A stretch of DNA of 64,000 nt from Heterocephalus glaber (lineage: Eukaryota; Chordata; Mammalia; Rodentia; Bathyergidae). The notes under the pieces are model-generated. The model worked only from the letters and a program-made list of their open reading frames with translations, ran no database searches and had not been told where the DNA came from. Positions 45,765 through 57,620 of this stretch are shown piece by piece. Both the position numbers and the translations under genes were made by a program. Every line of letters begins with the position of its first letter. Within the stretch, counting starts at the first letter, position 1. Location: positions 10,892,182 to 10,956,181 of the forward strand of contig NW_004624781.1 in NCBI RefSeq assembly GCF_000247695.1. The letters are read 5' to 3'.

Positions 45765-46060
45765 CAAACAGACAAGACCTCTAGAATATAATGTTAAGTG
45801 AAATAAATCCCATCCACAAGCTTAAATTCTGTATCACATGGTTTCTCTTATATGAAATATAAATACAGAGTAAAACAAAATATAGATAATAGGAAGTAGG
45901 GAGATAGATGTTTCACAAATAAGAAGAGGATGGAGGGATGGGAAGGAAAGGGGACAAAAAAAGGAATTAAGATGTGTTCTGTCCATGTACCAACTCCACA
46001 CAAAGAATGTAAACATTATGTACCGCAGACATGTACTAATAAAAAATTTTTTTAAAACAC
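45765..46060 (+). mobile_element. L1 3' end, older rodent-type subfamily
   Basis: The end of ORF2 is recognisable (aatataatgttaagtgaaat then aaatccc), then the 3' UTR shares motifs with 1261-1540: atcacatggtttctcttata, ataggaagtaggga, gtaccaactccacaca and aatgtaaacattatgtaccg, closing with actaataaaaaattttttta. It is decayed and non-coding. Confidence 0.7.
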
Positions 46061-46469
46061 AGAGAAGGAGGAGCCAAGAATAATGTGTATTTCCAAGCTT
46101 AGGTAACAGGATTCTCTCAAGAGTTGGAGGACCCTAGAAGGAAGAGCACATTTGGAAGTGGAGACAGGTAGAGTTGGGAGATGCTGCTTGTTCAGGAAGG
46201 GGGAGAGAATGCAGTACGGGTGCTGGACAGCTAGCAGGGGGCAGCGCCAGAGGTCTTATGTTGATGTAAGCAGTGACGTATCACTTACCGAAGCCCTGAC
46301 TTGAGAGAAGCTTCCGAAATCTTGGACTTTGTGACCATATATGGAGGCTCCTCCCTGACACCCCATCATGCCCCCCAAAATAACAACACTCTCTAAAGTT
46401 CTCAGTCTTTGGAAAACCAAGTCCAACACAGCAGTGGACAGGGCAAGGCCTGGAATGCATCTAAGCTCA

Positions 46470-46879
46470 CTTCTTGTATTAGTCGCTTTCCGCTCACTGG
46501 GACAAAATGCCCAACCTCTGCAACTTAAAGGAGGAAAAGTTAATTTTGCCTCATGGCTTCAGTAGGTTCATAGTTGGCTGGTGCCGAGGAAGAAATGGCA
46601 TGGTGGAAAGGCCTGGCAGAGGAAATCTGCTTACCCTGTGGTGATCAGGACAATGAGAGAAAGAGCTAGGGCAAGAACATACCTTCCAGGTAAAGCTCAC
46701 TGTGATCCACCTCTTCCAACTAGGCCCAAGCTCAAGGAGTACCTTCAGCTATCAACTCCTTCTGAATTCACCCACTAGTGAGTACAGCATCCCCATGATC
46801 TAATCGCCTTCCAAAAGCCCTACTGTGAAACACAGGAGACTTTGGGTGGACAGTTTTAGATCTAAGCCATAACACTTCT
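46470..46879 (-). mobile_element. Solo MaLR (MST-like) LTR, antisense, with 5-bp target-site duplications
   Basis: The LTR covers 46475-46874 (400 bases), beginning tgtattagtcgctttccgct and ending aagccataaca. It is flanked by cttct at 46470-46474 and 46875-46879. It includes aacttaaaggaggaaaagtt, a mirror of the R/U5 region, and atgatctaatcgccttccaa. It is a solo LTR without coding sequence. Confidence 0.85.
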
Positions 46880-47604
46880 GTACCAATGTCTGCTAATTCT
46901 CAGAGAGCACTCTACCTGGGAACTGACCTCTATTTTGTACCCCCTTTCCCCAGAGAGGTGGCCTGACACACACTGGGGAATAAGCCCAGATAGTTCTAAG
47001 GATGTCAATCTGAGAGTATATTGGAAGGCATCATTTTGGGGATCTTTTAAAATGGAAATTGTTATTTTAATCTAAAGAATTTTCATAGGATTTTAAGGCT
47101 GGTAGAGATCTGAGAAGTCAGCTAGTCCATTTTATAGATGAAGAGATGGAGGCTATGCTGTGTGGCCATTCATGACTAGCTCAGGACTGAAGAATTCACA
47201 CCCCCTAAGTCCAAAGCGGCTCTTTCTCCCCCCAAAAGCTGTGCCCACCCTCCTCCCTGGACTTCCCACCCCTGCCCTGGACTCCCATTCACATCCTGCT
47301 TGCTGGGTGGGCAGCTTCCTACAGGGAGGAATTTTCCCAAATGAGATGCTGAGTTATATCTACCGCTTTTCAGGGAAGTCCACAACAAAGGTGAGGAAGT
47401 GGGTAACTTTACTGCTTTCGAGAACTTCAAGGAGATTAGTATCCCAGGCATGCAATGGCTCAGTGAGTTTTATCTGCTAAATGAAAGATGGAGTGAGTGG
47501 CAGGGCTGTGGTAGCAAGGGAAGATAGGGTTGAAATAGGGGGAAGCCACAAGTGACTGAAGACATTTTATGCCACAGTGCCCTGCTGGCCTTACACGCTC
47601 CATG
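46880..47604. other. Unique sequence with a small MIR-like patch
   Basis: Around 47085-47155, gattttaaggctggtagaga through ccattttatagatgaagaga resembles a MIR or L2 core. Open frames at 47160-47480 on both strands are proline/leucine-rich shadows of each other. Confidence 0.4.
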
Positions 47605-47748
47605 TGCACCAGTGGGTCTCAAAGTGTGTTGTCTGCACTAGGGCTGAAGCAAACCCTCAGGCTGCCACCCGGTCCTATTGATCAACAAGTCTGGAGTGGG
47701 ACTCAGTATTCTGTGCTTTAACATGACCTCCGGGGAATGCTGATGAGT
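47605..47748 (+). repeat. MER5A hAT element
   Basis: It begins ccagtgggtctcaaagtgtg and passes tctggagtgggactcagtat and tctgtgctttaacatgacct to ccggggaatgctgatgagt. These match MER5A (tctgggggtggggcccagcaatctgtgttttaacaag; tgattctgatgc). Confidence 0.65.
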
Positions 47749-49050
47749 ACACAGGAAGGAAACAAGATGAGCAGAATAAGTAGAGTCTTTTACAGGTACA
47801 AAGAGCCACATTAATTTATTGGGGCTAAAAGGGAGAGAGAGCATGTTGACTGCTCTCTCTATGAAAACGTTAGCTCCATCCTCTGGCAGCACTCAGCCAG
47901 AGTGCCTGGGGTCCTGCCTGGGCCTCTCCAATCCAGTCCCCCTGTCTCATCATGTAAGTAATCTTGTAGAAACACCAGCTCATTACCTTCCATCATATGA
48001 GCAGTGAGGAAACACTTTTCATTTGAGAGCTGGATGACTGGAAAGATTTGTCTAGGGCAATCACAGTCGATGGCAGTGATTTAGGCTGAATTCAGTTCCG
48101 GAAGATGGCTGAGCAATGGGACAGCTTGTGCAATGTTTAGGCTGAGGACTCAGCGGGAATGTTGTACGGGACTCTCATGCCTGAAACTGCAGGAGTGAAG
48201 TTCACTCATGGATCCTCTCTCAAATCGATTTATATATCGAAGCAAATGGGACTTGTACACTGCTCCTCCGTGAAGCGAAGACCCATTGTCCGCAACTTAG
48301 GTGACTCAGAAAGCAGTCAGTGGCCACCATCACCCTCCTCCAACTCATGAAAACACTAATGAAAGAAAATGGAAAAATCAGTAGAGAAGCCAAATGATTC
48401 ATAAAAATCAATTTAAAGTAGCATGAGATAAGCAGAAAGCTGAAATTTAAAAAAAAATACAGTGAGGGCATCAGACAATTCCAAATGAAAATAAATATCT
48501 TTAAACAGGACTGTATATAACCTTAGATAATTGAATTGGGCAGGATTTGACCACAGAAATCCATGGGTAGAATCCAGACAGACATCCTTGGCCAGGGACA
48601 TATTATAACAGGTCAAAAAATGACAATAAAGAAAAGGTAGAAGGACAGATCTGAGGACCAGCATCGTGCCGCAGTGTCCAGGGGGTGGGTGGACAGGCCC
48701 CAAAGTCGGCTTTGCAAACATGCTGGAAGCTTCCACTGCTGCCCACCACACTGATCCTGACAGCTGGGCTGGCATGGAGGCTGGCAGAGCACATAGTCAA
48801 TAGGCAATTACAGTAATCGAATCTTGGAGGAAATGACACAAGTGTAAATAGCCTACTCCCAGTTGGCCTGTGATTAACATGACACTAACTTGGATGTGTT
48901 TCCCTCCACTGAAGCAGGGCAGCGAGTCAGTTGGAGCAAAATGGATAAAAGCGTGTCTTACTCTATTCTTTATGCACACACTCTCAGTCCTGGCTGGAGA
49001 AGAAACCTCAGAGGAAGGAGTCAGGTACCCCTAGAAATAAGAGAAGTGCA
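47749..49050. other. Unique sequence
   Basis: No recognised repeats. The minus-strand open frames at 48413-48839 overlap in three frames and are unlikely to be coding. Confidence 0.4.
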
Positions 49051-49054
49051 TGTA

Positions 49055-49200
49055 GGAAGTGCTCAATATTTGAGCAAGGTTTTGCACAAACATTAATTCA
49101 CTCATTCCTTTCTGAAGCAGATGTTAGCATCAGCCCTGTTTTCTGGTCCCTGTCTGGCAAGGAGAGAGGCTCGGAGTGGTGAGAGAGTCTTTCCAAACAT
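49055..49200 (-). repeat. MIR SINE, antisense, diverged
   Basis: The order gaagtgctcaatatttgagc, attaattcactcattccttt and agcatcagccctgttttctg, then ggcaaggagagaggctcgga resembles reversed MIR (agcgcttagaac; aatcctcacaacaac; cattttacagatgaggaaac). Confidence 0.45.
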
Positions 49201-49800
49201 GCTGCTGAGCTACACATTACATTTGAACTCATTGTGGGTTTTGTGAACCTAGAGCCTAAGCTTTTCTAAACACAACAAGAGTAAGGTGGTTATTAGGGGT
49301 TACTGCCAACCATAGGAATCAAAGTCAAAACCGCCTTAATCGCCGTGGCTGTGTGTGCCGCGGGAGTGCTTGGTAAGGTGCACTTGCCCGAGTTGATTAC
49401 AGTGAACTCTCCAGGGAAAAGCCTGTGCCTTCACTTGGGGATTCAAGAGAGCGCAACAAACTCAAAGACATGGAAATTTTGAGTGTGGTTTGAAAACTGA
49501 GGTTTGGCAGGATAAGTTAGAGAGAAAGGCACCGTGACAAGCGTGATTGAGGCCCATACCTCACTTCTGGTTGGGGTGGGGACTGGGAGTTCCCTAGGTC
49601 TTGTTTTTGGAGAAACTAACTTTAAATTAAAGTGGAAAAGCGAGGTGATCATTGAAGCCCCAGGGAGGATGAGACTGGGTGTATTGGAAGCAGCACTTTT
49701 CATCAGAAATCGGTGACAGGGTGGAAAAGCAAGCTGTACTAGGGGAAGGAAATGGTTGGAGAGGCAGGAGAAGAGACAAGAGAGGATCATCTTTCCTTGT
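49201..49800. other. Unique sequence
   Basis: No gene is recognised. The 143-codon minus-strand open frame (49443-49874) runs into the adjacent antisense ID SINE and has no domain. Confidence 0.4.
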
Positions 49801-49807
49801 TTTCTTT

Positions 49808-49892
49808 CTCTTTTTTTTGTACCAGGGATTGAACTTGTGACCTTGCACTTGCGAGGCAGTTGTGGTGCCACCATGCTAAATCCCCGACCCTT
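49808..49892 (-). repeat. ID-type SINE, antisense
   Basis: A T-rich tail, then gtaccagggattgaacttgt, ccttgcacttgcgaggcagt and ccatgctaaatccccgaccc. Reversed, the A box reads ttagcatggtggcaccac, altered from the usual form; the B box is gttcaatccc. The possible flanking duplications are too T-rich to be certain. Confidence 0.82.
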
Positions 49893-49899
49893 TTGTTTG

Positions 49900-50096
49900 T
49901 TTTTTAGGAGTTCTAATCCTGGGGATTGAACCCAGGGCCTTTGTTGAGTTACATCCCTAACCCTTTTTAAATTTTTTTCATGTTGAGACAGGGTCTTGCT
50001 AAACTGCCCAGGCTGAGCTCAAACTTCAGGTCCTCCTGCCCCAGTCTCCTCAGAGTTCTGGGATCACAGGAGTGAACCTCCACATCTAGTTTCCTT
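49900..50096 (-). repeat. Dimeric SINE (B1-like + ID), antisense
   Basis: From left to right on the plus strand: an ID part, taatcctggggattgaaccc through gagttacatccctaaccc; an A/T linker; then a B1 part, gagacagggtcttgctaaac, tgcccaggctgagctcaaac, cctgccccagtctcctcaga and ggatcacaggagtgaacctc. Reversed, the order is B1 then ID, the same as the sense dimer at 37468. Confidence 0.8.
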
Positions 50097-50167
50097 TGCC
50101 TTCTTGAGAGAAGCTGAGGCACCAGAGAGAAGGGCTAGTACCATCTGCTACTGAGCATTTGGCCCTT

Positions 50168-50200
50168 GGGGGGGGGGGTCCTGGCTGGGGGCGGGCAGGG
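50168..50200 (+). other. G-rich tract with G-quadruplex potential
   Basis: Four G runs lie close together on the plus strand: 11 G at 50168-50178, 5 G at 50187-50191, GGG at 50193-50195 and GGG at 50198-50200. The spacing fits the loose quadruplex rule of four runs separated by short loops. The function is unknown. Confidence 0.7.
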
Positions 50201-50785
50201 AGCTTTGGGCTGTGGACACTACCTGCCTGGGACCTGCAGTGCCACACAGCTCATTCCCCAGTGCCTGTGGACACCTAAATGCTCAATAGGGCTGAGTGGA
50301 CAGTGAGGACACTGCTCATCCATGGGCAGCTGGGTGCAGGGAGAAAGCTCCCAAGCAGTGCTCTCGGACCCATAGGAGAGGGTGGCAAGGTTGGAACTCT
50401 TCTCAGAAGGCCTGAATGCCACCTGTAGCTGCTCAACTTGCCTCCTTCTGAACCATTGCTCCCTTGAGAGAACAGCCACACATTAACTTACAGAGAAGCG
50501 ATTTTATTCCCTTTTGGGGAGGTTAATGATGGGAGATGGGGAGGAGAAGGTGCTGCTCACTGCTGACATGAGCTCATGTCACAAAAGATGCTAGCATGTG
50601 CTACTAACTCGAGGCCCTGGTTTCACAAATATCATGGTGATGTGGAAGAGAAAAGGGCAGGAGCAAGTCAACTCACTCTACCTCCCCAAATGTGGGAGAA
50701 ATTGAAGCTGGGAACATGGGGAAGAAGCTTCCAGTGACACCTGGGATCTCTGTGAGATCTAGTCAGGAGCGAAGGAGTGTGCTCG

Positions 50786-51506
50786 TGTCCTAAGTTACTT
50801 TGTCATCACTGGGACGTAATATCTAACACCCACAACTTAAAGGAGGAGAGGTTTATTTTGGCTCAGGGTTTCAGTTCATGGTCAGCTGGCTCCAAGGCAG
50901 GACAGCATGGCAGAGGGGCCTGGTGGAGGAGAGCTGCTCATGACATGGCAACCAGAAAGCAGAGAGAAGAAGGAGGGAGACAGGGAGGAGGACATGCACG
51001 GTGCCCCACCCCTTCTGACCTGACCCCACCTCCCAAGTCATCTATAGCACCTCCGTGGTACCATCCTTGTAGGAAACTCGACACAAAGATCAAGGCCCAG
51101 TTAACCTTCCCTGTGGACACAAAGGAGGGAACAACAAGCTGATCCTCCTTTAGCAATCTGCCAACACAATGCGAAGAAGTCAACAGTAGCAGAGATCTAG
51201 TTTAGAGAACTACTTACCTGGGTATACTTTGCAAATAATGAGAATCAGATGAATTTCCCATTAACCTAATTACTTGTTCCCTTGCCTAAGATAAATAATA
51301 GCAAGGTGAACCAGAGCTCTTTGTCCACTAGAGGCAAGAGCCCACTGCTCCCTCTTTCAAAATTGTCTGTGTCTTATCTTTAATCTCCATTTGCCCTTTC
51401 CAGGTGGGCATTCCTCGCAGCTGGTTTCCTATAAATCCTTTTTCCAAAAGCCCTCCCTATAAGCACATGAGGCTCTTGGGGAAACATCTAAATATAAACC
51501 ATAACA
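50786..51506 (-). mobile_element. MaLR LTR (MST-like), antisense, interrupted
   Basis: The left part, tgtcctaagttactttgtca, catcactgggacgtaatatc, aacttaaaggaggagaggtt and ggctcagggtttcagttcat, parallels the LTR at 46475. The right end, aaaagccctccctataagca to aaaccataaca (51506), also matches. Between about 51070 and 51435 the sequence is unrelated and probably an insertion or replacement. No exact duplication is seen at the flanks. Confidence 0.65.
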
Positions 51507-51907
51507 GCCCAAAAGGCCAAAGAGAGGTGTTGGAGAACAGGCACGACAAAGGAGGGGTTTCAGACTGTTGGCTGTGAGGTGTGATGTAAGCATCTTCTTC
51601 TGTCCCTTAGCAAAACCTTCTCCAGACCCTAATGATTGGTGACACATTTCCACAAGTAAATTATTAGTGGGAGAGAAGCCAAGCTCTGTTGTTTGCATAG
51701 ACACAGAAGTCTGATGCCCTCTGGGTTATACAGGGACCATATCATTTACTATGTCCAGCCACTGTGTCAAATAGATACTCTTACCATCTCTCTCAAAGTG
51801 AGGAAGCTGAACTTCCAGCAAGTCTAGTAATGGCCCAAGAAGCTAAGGCAAGGATGCCCCAAAATCTTAGCAATTGTGGAGCTCACTGGCTGCATCTACA
51901 TGTAAAT

Positions 51908-52085
51908 GGTTCTCAAGTGTTCTTCCCAGCCAGAAACATTTAGCATCCTCTAGGGACTTGTTAGGATCCAAACTCTCCATCCATGTGCCCACCTACTGAG
52001 CCAGGACCTCAGGGTAGAGCCTAGTATCTACACTTTAACAGGGCTTCTAGATGATTCTAGTGCATGCTGCAACTTGAGGACCATG
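51908..52085 (+). repeat. MER5A hAT element, nearly complete
   Basis: It begins atggttctcaagtgttcttc and passes gaaacatttagcatcctcta, actgagccaggacctcaggg and acactttaacagggcttcta to gatgattctagtgcatgctg, caacttgaggaccatgg. The order is that of MER5A from its left to right inverted ends. Confidence 0.7.
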
Positions 52086-52539
52086 GAGCTATACTACAGA
52101 GCCTCTTTGGAAAGTCCTGACGGTACTGCAGGGTGGATGGCCCAGTAACTCATTGCTGAGGAGAAACATGCCCCTGGCCAGGCTGGGGTGCTGGAGTGGC
52201 AAAACCTGCAGAGACACAAAATGTAGTCACTGTAAATTGAGACACAATCCCAAACAGGATCTTATGGGGTTTCATGGGTGGAGCACCAGCAGATATAATC
52301 ATAACCCCTATGAAAGTCAAGGCCACAATGTTACAAGTGTAACCAGGTAGCTCTAACAGCATCCTCTCTGAAGGCCACCTCAGTGGTTTCTGCCATTGAA
52401 TGTGGTTACCTACTCTGAACTTGGTGTTTGTCATGTCTATAGACTGTCCTAGAAAATGAGGGAAGTGGGTCTTGGGGATTTCCAGTAGACCGTATATGTA
52501 TGGCTCAGGAAAGCTGAATTGTGAGCTGAGCTATTGGAG

Positions 52540-52732
52540 GAGCTGGTACAATAGAGGTATCGTGGAATTTGAGCTCTGAATTCAAATCTTAACTCTGCAA
52601 ACTCTGTGATCCTGGGCAACTCACGTAGCACTTTGGTAAGTGAAGATGTTACAGCATCTACTTAGAGTTTGTCATAGGAATGCAAGATAATATATGAGGC
52701 AATGTTCTGTAAAATGCAACCTTTCATGCTAT
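52540..52732 (+). repeat. MIR SINE
   Basis: MIR order: tacaatagaggtatcgtgga, ctctgaattcaaatcttaac, ctgtgatcctgggcaactca, then agtttgtcataggaatgcaa and gcaatgttctgtaaaatgc. Confidence 0.6.
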
Positions 52733-53559
52733 CATTATTTTAATTCCCCTCCCCACCCCTGACTTTCAAACTCTACAAATATGTGCTTTGTTCCTTAATT
52801 TCCCTTTTACTAGACTCAGCAGTGGGCAGCAGTATTAATCAGATCAGTGACTCCTTGTATTTACTTAGTCTTTTCAGGTAACCCAGTGACCTTACCTACA
52901 CTGCTGTCAAGAGACCTGGACAGGCCTGAAGGTGGAAGCGATGTCTCAGCTCTGGGAGGCTTTTAGCCAGTTTTCTCAGGGAGAAGTCACATTGGTTTGT
53001 GGGAAGTTAAAGAGTGGCATCTGGAAATCATGGTGTGTATTTTCACCACCACCCACCCTTTTATTTATAGACAAGGAAACAGTCCCCGGAAAGGGAATGA
53101 CCTGCCCGAACAGCCTAGTTCTTTATTTGTAAGCCCTGACCTGGGATGTCTTCCAGTAAGTGACAGGCCCTGGTAGGAGGCAAGGGGGACAGCAGCTGCC
53201 AGAAGGACTGTGGGAGTCACTCTGGGAGGATGTGCTGGTGTGAGACAGGAGCACCTGTCGTGAGCCATCACCACAGACCGAGCCCTCCCCTGGGTGCTGA
53301 TGCAGGCCATTCCTCAGTGACATCTGTATGCAACTAAAAGCCACTCCTGGTCAGCAGGCTTTTCTAATTATATTGTATAACCCAAGAGTCTGCTAGATTG
53401 TGAGTCAATGTGGGGCTGGGGAGGAAAATACACATTCAGAAAGAAAGAAATTTTTGAATGCAGTGTGGTTACCATACTTTTATAACCTGAAAGGTAGCGT
53501 GGTGTAGAAAGAATGCTAGCTTTTAGGAAAATGAAGTCTAAAATTGAGGATTACTCATA

Positions 53560-53756
53560 ATGATAATTAACACTTACTGGTTCCTACCAAGTGTGAGATC
53601 TTGTTATGCTAAGTGTATTCATGAATCACCTCATTTTTACCATTCAGAGGCCCAGGAAGTAGGAACAAGTATAGTCTCCACTTTAGAGTCCGGAAGTCAG
53701 GTAGATAGGGGATTTGCCCAAGGTCAAGAGAGCTTGGTATGAACCAGGCTGTAAAA
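53560..53756 (-). repeat. MIR SINE, antisense
   Basis: The order is a reversed MIR: taattaacacttactggttc, ctaccaagtgtgagatcttg, gtattcatgaatcacctcat, ttttaccattcagaggccca, tagtctccactttagagtcc and ttgcccaaggtcaagagagc. Confidence 0.65.
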
Positions 53757-54239
53757 CAAACAATTCCAGAGCTTGAGACCATTTTTTTCTATTTGCTGTG
53801 CTGTCTGTTGAAACCACTGTTTGCAAGCTGGGTGACTTAGGCCACACAAGTTCACCTTTCCGAATGTCATTTGAAAACATCAAAAGAGTAGTTATGTAGC
53901 AGACCTGGAAGAGTTGTTGTAATGACCAAAAAAAGAAGAAAAATCACTTTAACTTGCTAGACACAGAACCTATTACTAATAGTGTTAGCTTACAAAAAGA
54001 ATCAATGGCGAAACTATTATGTGACAGTTCAGATGAGGTTAGAAGATTGTACGAGGAAGCCTGAGGTGAAGTGAGTTACTGCAGCTGGTCCGGAAATAAA
54101 TCAACCTGGAATTTCCCATAGTCAGGGTGAAAAGAGAAGACACCTTTCATTGCTCTCAACAGTTCATAAATGGAAGGCTGATGCATGGCCAGGAATAAGC
54201 AATGTGTTTGTACTACATTCTAAGGAAAATTTACCCTCT

Positions 54240-54560
54240 GGTTGTTTCATAAAGGATATTAAACAACACAGGAGAGGTTGCCAATGGCGGCGGTTGTGTT
54301 AAAGTTCCCTGGATGTTTTCTGGGCGGCCTTTCTTAGAAAACAGTGGAAGGCTGCATTGCTGTTGTAGGAAGACGTTCTGTTAAATTAAAATAATACAGG
54401 CAGTGTGTCTGCTGCTTTTTGCTACCTTCGTAGATGCATTGAGTCTATTGGCAGAGTTGATATTTGCTCTCCACGATGTGGGGGGATTTTAAATATAGAG
54501 CATTTTCCTTTGGGAATGTGAGCCCCAAACTCCTCTAAAGCTGTCCCTTTATGCATCCCC
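54240..54560. other. Repeat-free segment, possible conserved non-coding element
   Basis: The stretch has no transposon signature. It holds gccaatggcggcggttgtgt (a CCAAT-like and CpG-containing core), a TAATAC/attaaaat AT stretch and ttctgggcggcctttctt. Such mixed, undiverged-looking sequence is typical of conserved enhancers, but this cannot be tested here. Confidence 0.25.
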
Positions 54561-56513
54561 CTATACTTAAGAGAAAGAAGAAAGACTTCTCCAAGAACTG
54601 CCTTTTGTAAGACAACAGCACATCAGACAGATGCAGAAGAGAGTCCCTTTCAGGGGTGGGACCCAAACATCATGAGAGCAGGCCAGGGGGGCAGAAGCGC
54701 AGTAGGGCAGAGGAAGTTGCAAGTAGGCAGGGTGGCTGCGTGGAACCCCAAGGGCCCGCTGGCCAGGCCGGCACACAGGCTCAGCATCCAGAGATGAGCA
54801 CATGGCAGCCCCCGCAGGCCATGTGATCTTATCACAGTATAGGGTAGTGGTTAACTGGCCCCAGATGCGGCTCTGGTTGCCTCTGAAAGTTAACTTGTGT
54901 GTCCTGATTTTCATGGCTGGGACATCTCTGAGGGCTGGGGAAAGAGGAAATATGAAGGAAACAGAGGCACTTTCCTCCCTGCCAGCCTTCCCGGTGAGCC
55001 TTTAGGAAGCAGCACAACAGTCCCCACAGGATGAGCTGTGCCACCACTTGCCCTGGCTGCAAGCCCAGCTGCTTTGCTTACTGAGGAAGAGTTTCCTAGG
55101 GAGCAGTCCCCACTCACCCCTTCCATACTAAGGAGCCTGCAGTTAAGACTGCACCCTTGGGCTCTCTGGCACCTTGACTTCCACTGGAGCACAGCCAAGA
55201 GATGAGGGAAGAGAGGGGTCATGGTGTTTATTACCGCCACCCACTCCATTCTCACCGATATGATCTGAGAAGTGGGTGCAGTCCCCAAGAGCCCTGGAGG
55301 GCAGCTGCTTCCCTTAGTGACCACAGCTGGTGCCTTGAGAGTCTGAGAGCCCTGTAGCTCCCCTCACCTTTCCCATTGCCGGGAAGAGAAGTAATGCTCC
55401 CAGGGTTGCTGGTCTGTGTGCTGCCCTGTTCGTAGTAGGTCTCTTAGTCCTAATGACATGTTTACAAAAATAAATAGCTCTTTTTTCAAACTCTTCAATT
55501 ATGTGGGGAATATTGAATATGCTTTCTGGCATATTGAATATTGCTCCAAGCTTGCAAGAAAAATCACTGTTTGTGGACAGCACCTGACACAGTAGTGGTG
55601 ATAATACCGGCTGTATCACCCCAAGGAAAGTAAACAAGCTTTTCCAGATCTCTGTTGGCTGAGCCATCCCAGGGTATTGTGCGCTGCCTGATAAGCCATC
55701 AAGTTCTCTTGTCAGAGCAGATTAGCTGCAAACACTCATTTGATTTGGACAGACTTTTTGGAGGAAAGAAAGGACAGTTCGTGCTCCTCCAAGAGAGTGT
55801 GTCCCCCCTCCTGACATGGAGTCCATCAGTCCTAGTGCTGTGGCCAGAGCCTGGAGAAGGTCACTGAGAGGAGGCGGGGCCCTGGGAGGCTGAGCAGAGC
55901 CATTCTTACAATTCTTAGACTCAGGCAGGGAAGGTTTCTCAGCGCAGGTGGTCCTGCCCTTAGTCTCCCTGGCAGTGGCAGCCGACCCACAATGCTGTGG
56001 GTCACTTTTAAGCAGACCCTTAGTAAGGGGGGGGGGCTTCAACACTCGTGCTTTGGGGAAGAGTCTGGGGCAGCCTTATGCCCCAGAGGAGGACCCAAAG
56101 GAAAGCACCCTCCTGGGACTTGTGGAAGAACTTCTAGCAGCAGGAGTTGCCTAGGAAGAACTGTGCTGCCCTGCAGATGTCTCTGTGTCATTGCAGGCAT
56201 AGAAGCAAGCACGCCCACCATTTTGGGAGAAGGCTGGGTCAGTTGGGTCCTGAGAGGAAACGGATGGCGGAATCAGAGTGAGCGAGCGGTCAGTGCAGAC
56301 CTGCACAGGTGAATCGGGACGATTCCCAGAGACATGGGCAGGCTGCAGAGAAGCAGTAGTGCCTGCAACCCACTCAAGGAGCCCAGGATGGTAGATCATG
56401 GAAGACCTTTCTCTTGTCTTGATGATATCATATGGATAGCTTGAAATTAGCTATGGTGGGAGCAATTTAGAAATGATCACAGTTATCTGCAGATATTACA
56501 AATCTTGGTTTGC
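54561..56513. other. GC-richer unique sequence
   Basis: No repeat is recognised. Many overlapping open frames of 60-137 codons occur on both strands, a consequence of fewer AT-rich stops; none shows a domain. A 9-10 base G run is near 56028-56037. Confidence 0.4.
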
Positions 56514-56534
56514 TTTTTTCTTTCTTTCTTTCTG

Positions 56535-56582
<48 letters not shown>

Positions 56583-56586
56583 TTTT
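56514..56586 (+). repeat. (CTTT)n microsatellite
   Basis: About 70 bases of cttt units, broken once by tctg at about 56531-56534, ending in a run of six T. It could have grown from the tail of an antisense retroposon, but no body is recognised next to it. Confidence 0.95.
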
Positions 56587-57593
56587 GAGGTAGTTTGTCA
56601 TCATATCCCTTTAAGAAGCATCCCATAGGTGTTAATAGCTAGGATCTCCTGTCACTCTTAAGTTTGAAAGAACCAGAGGAGGTAGCTTTTACCAGATGCG
56701 TTAGGCAAAGAGCCACTGTGCAGGGCCTCCCACCAGGAGCACAGGCCTTTGTTGGAGGAATGAACATAACCCATGCTAACCCCATCCGGGAAGTATCTAC
56801 TGAGCTTCACCCTGCTCCCCCTGGCAGGGCTCCCCACTGCCCACACGGAAAGGCCAGGAAGCCACGCAGGCAGCGGACAGAGCTCACACAGGTCAGCCTT
56901 CTGGGCCTGGAGGGGAAGTGCTTAGTGGCAGATTTGGGGAACAAGTAGCAGCTAGGCAACTCTCCTGCTAAAGGAAATTCAGATAAGAGTAAGGCCCTGG
57001 AGATTTTGAGCCCTCCCAACCCACAAGCCTGCAATCAGAGAGCAGGTTTTTCTAAAGTCCAAAGGTTCAGGCTTGTGTTGAGATGCTCAAGGGAAGGGAA
57101 GGACACTATGGCATGCATGGAAGCAAGTCCAGCTGTGTGGATACTAATTTGCCTGCTTTGAGTCTGGTCCAGGCCAGCCCAGCATCTACTCAGGAATTTC
57201 ATGGTAATACTAGTTCAGGGTTTGCATGTCAGGGCCCCAGCCTCCAAGCTCTGGAAATCCAGCCTGTGTGCCTTTGGAATTCATAATGAATCCCTGTTCT
57301 TTGGCTTCTGTTATTTAGCACATTTCAGACTAGAAGAGAAACATAAACATTTCCAGGCCCACATCTAATACAATTATAAGGTCATTACACATTCTGTAGC
57401 ACAAAACAGCTGTTCCAAAATCCCTATTAGAATTTAACAAAGTTATTTGTTTGAGACCCAAAAAAAGCCATCTTTTAAATTATGATTTAATGAGAGTGTT
57501 AAATGTTCATCACCAAGTGGTTATGTATTAAACCTGCACGGAGCTTAGTTATTTGGGTTCATAAGAGGTTAAATGGATTTTTTTTCCCACCCC

Positions 57594-57620
57594 GACCACA
57601 CACACACACATACACACATG
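57594..57620 (+). repeat. Short (CA)n tract
   Basis: An impure run of CA units, with one TA interruption near 57611. Confidence 0.9.

Noticed and set aside
49443..49874. A 143-codon minus-strand open frame
   Set aside because: Its N-terminal part is read from the antisense ID SINE and the rest has no motif.
54911..55667. Two adjacent minus-strand open frames of 137 and 117 codons
   Set aside because: The region is GC-richer with fewer chance stops. The frames differ, show no domain, and are paralleled by open frames on the other strand.
56514..56586. Regular repeat considered as a CRISPR-like or satellite array
   Set aside because: It is a plain tetranucleotide microsatellite without spacers.
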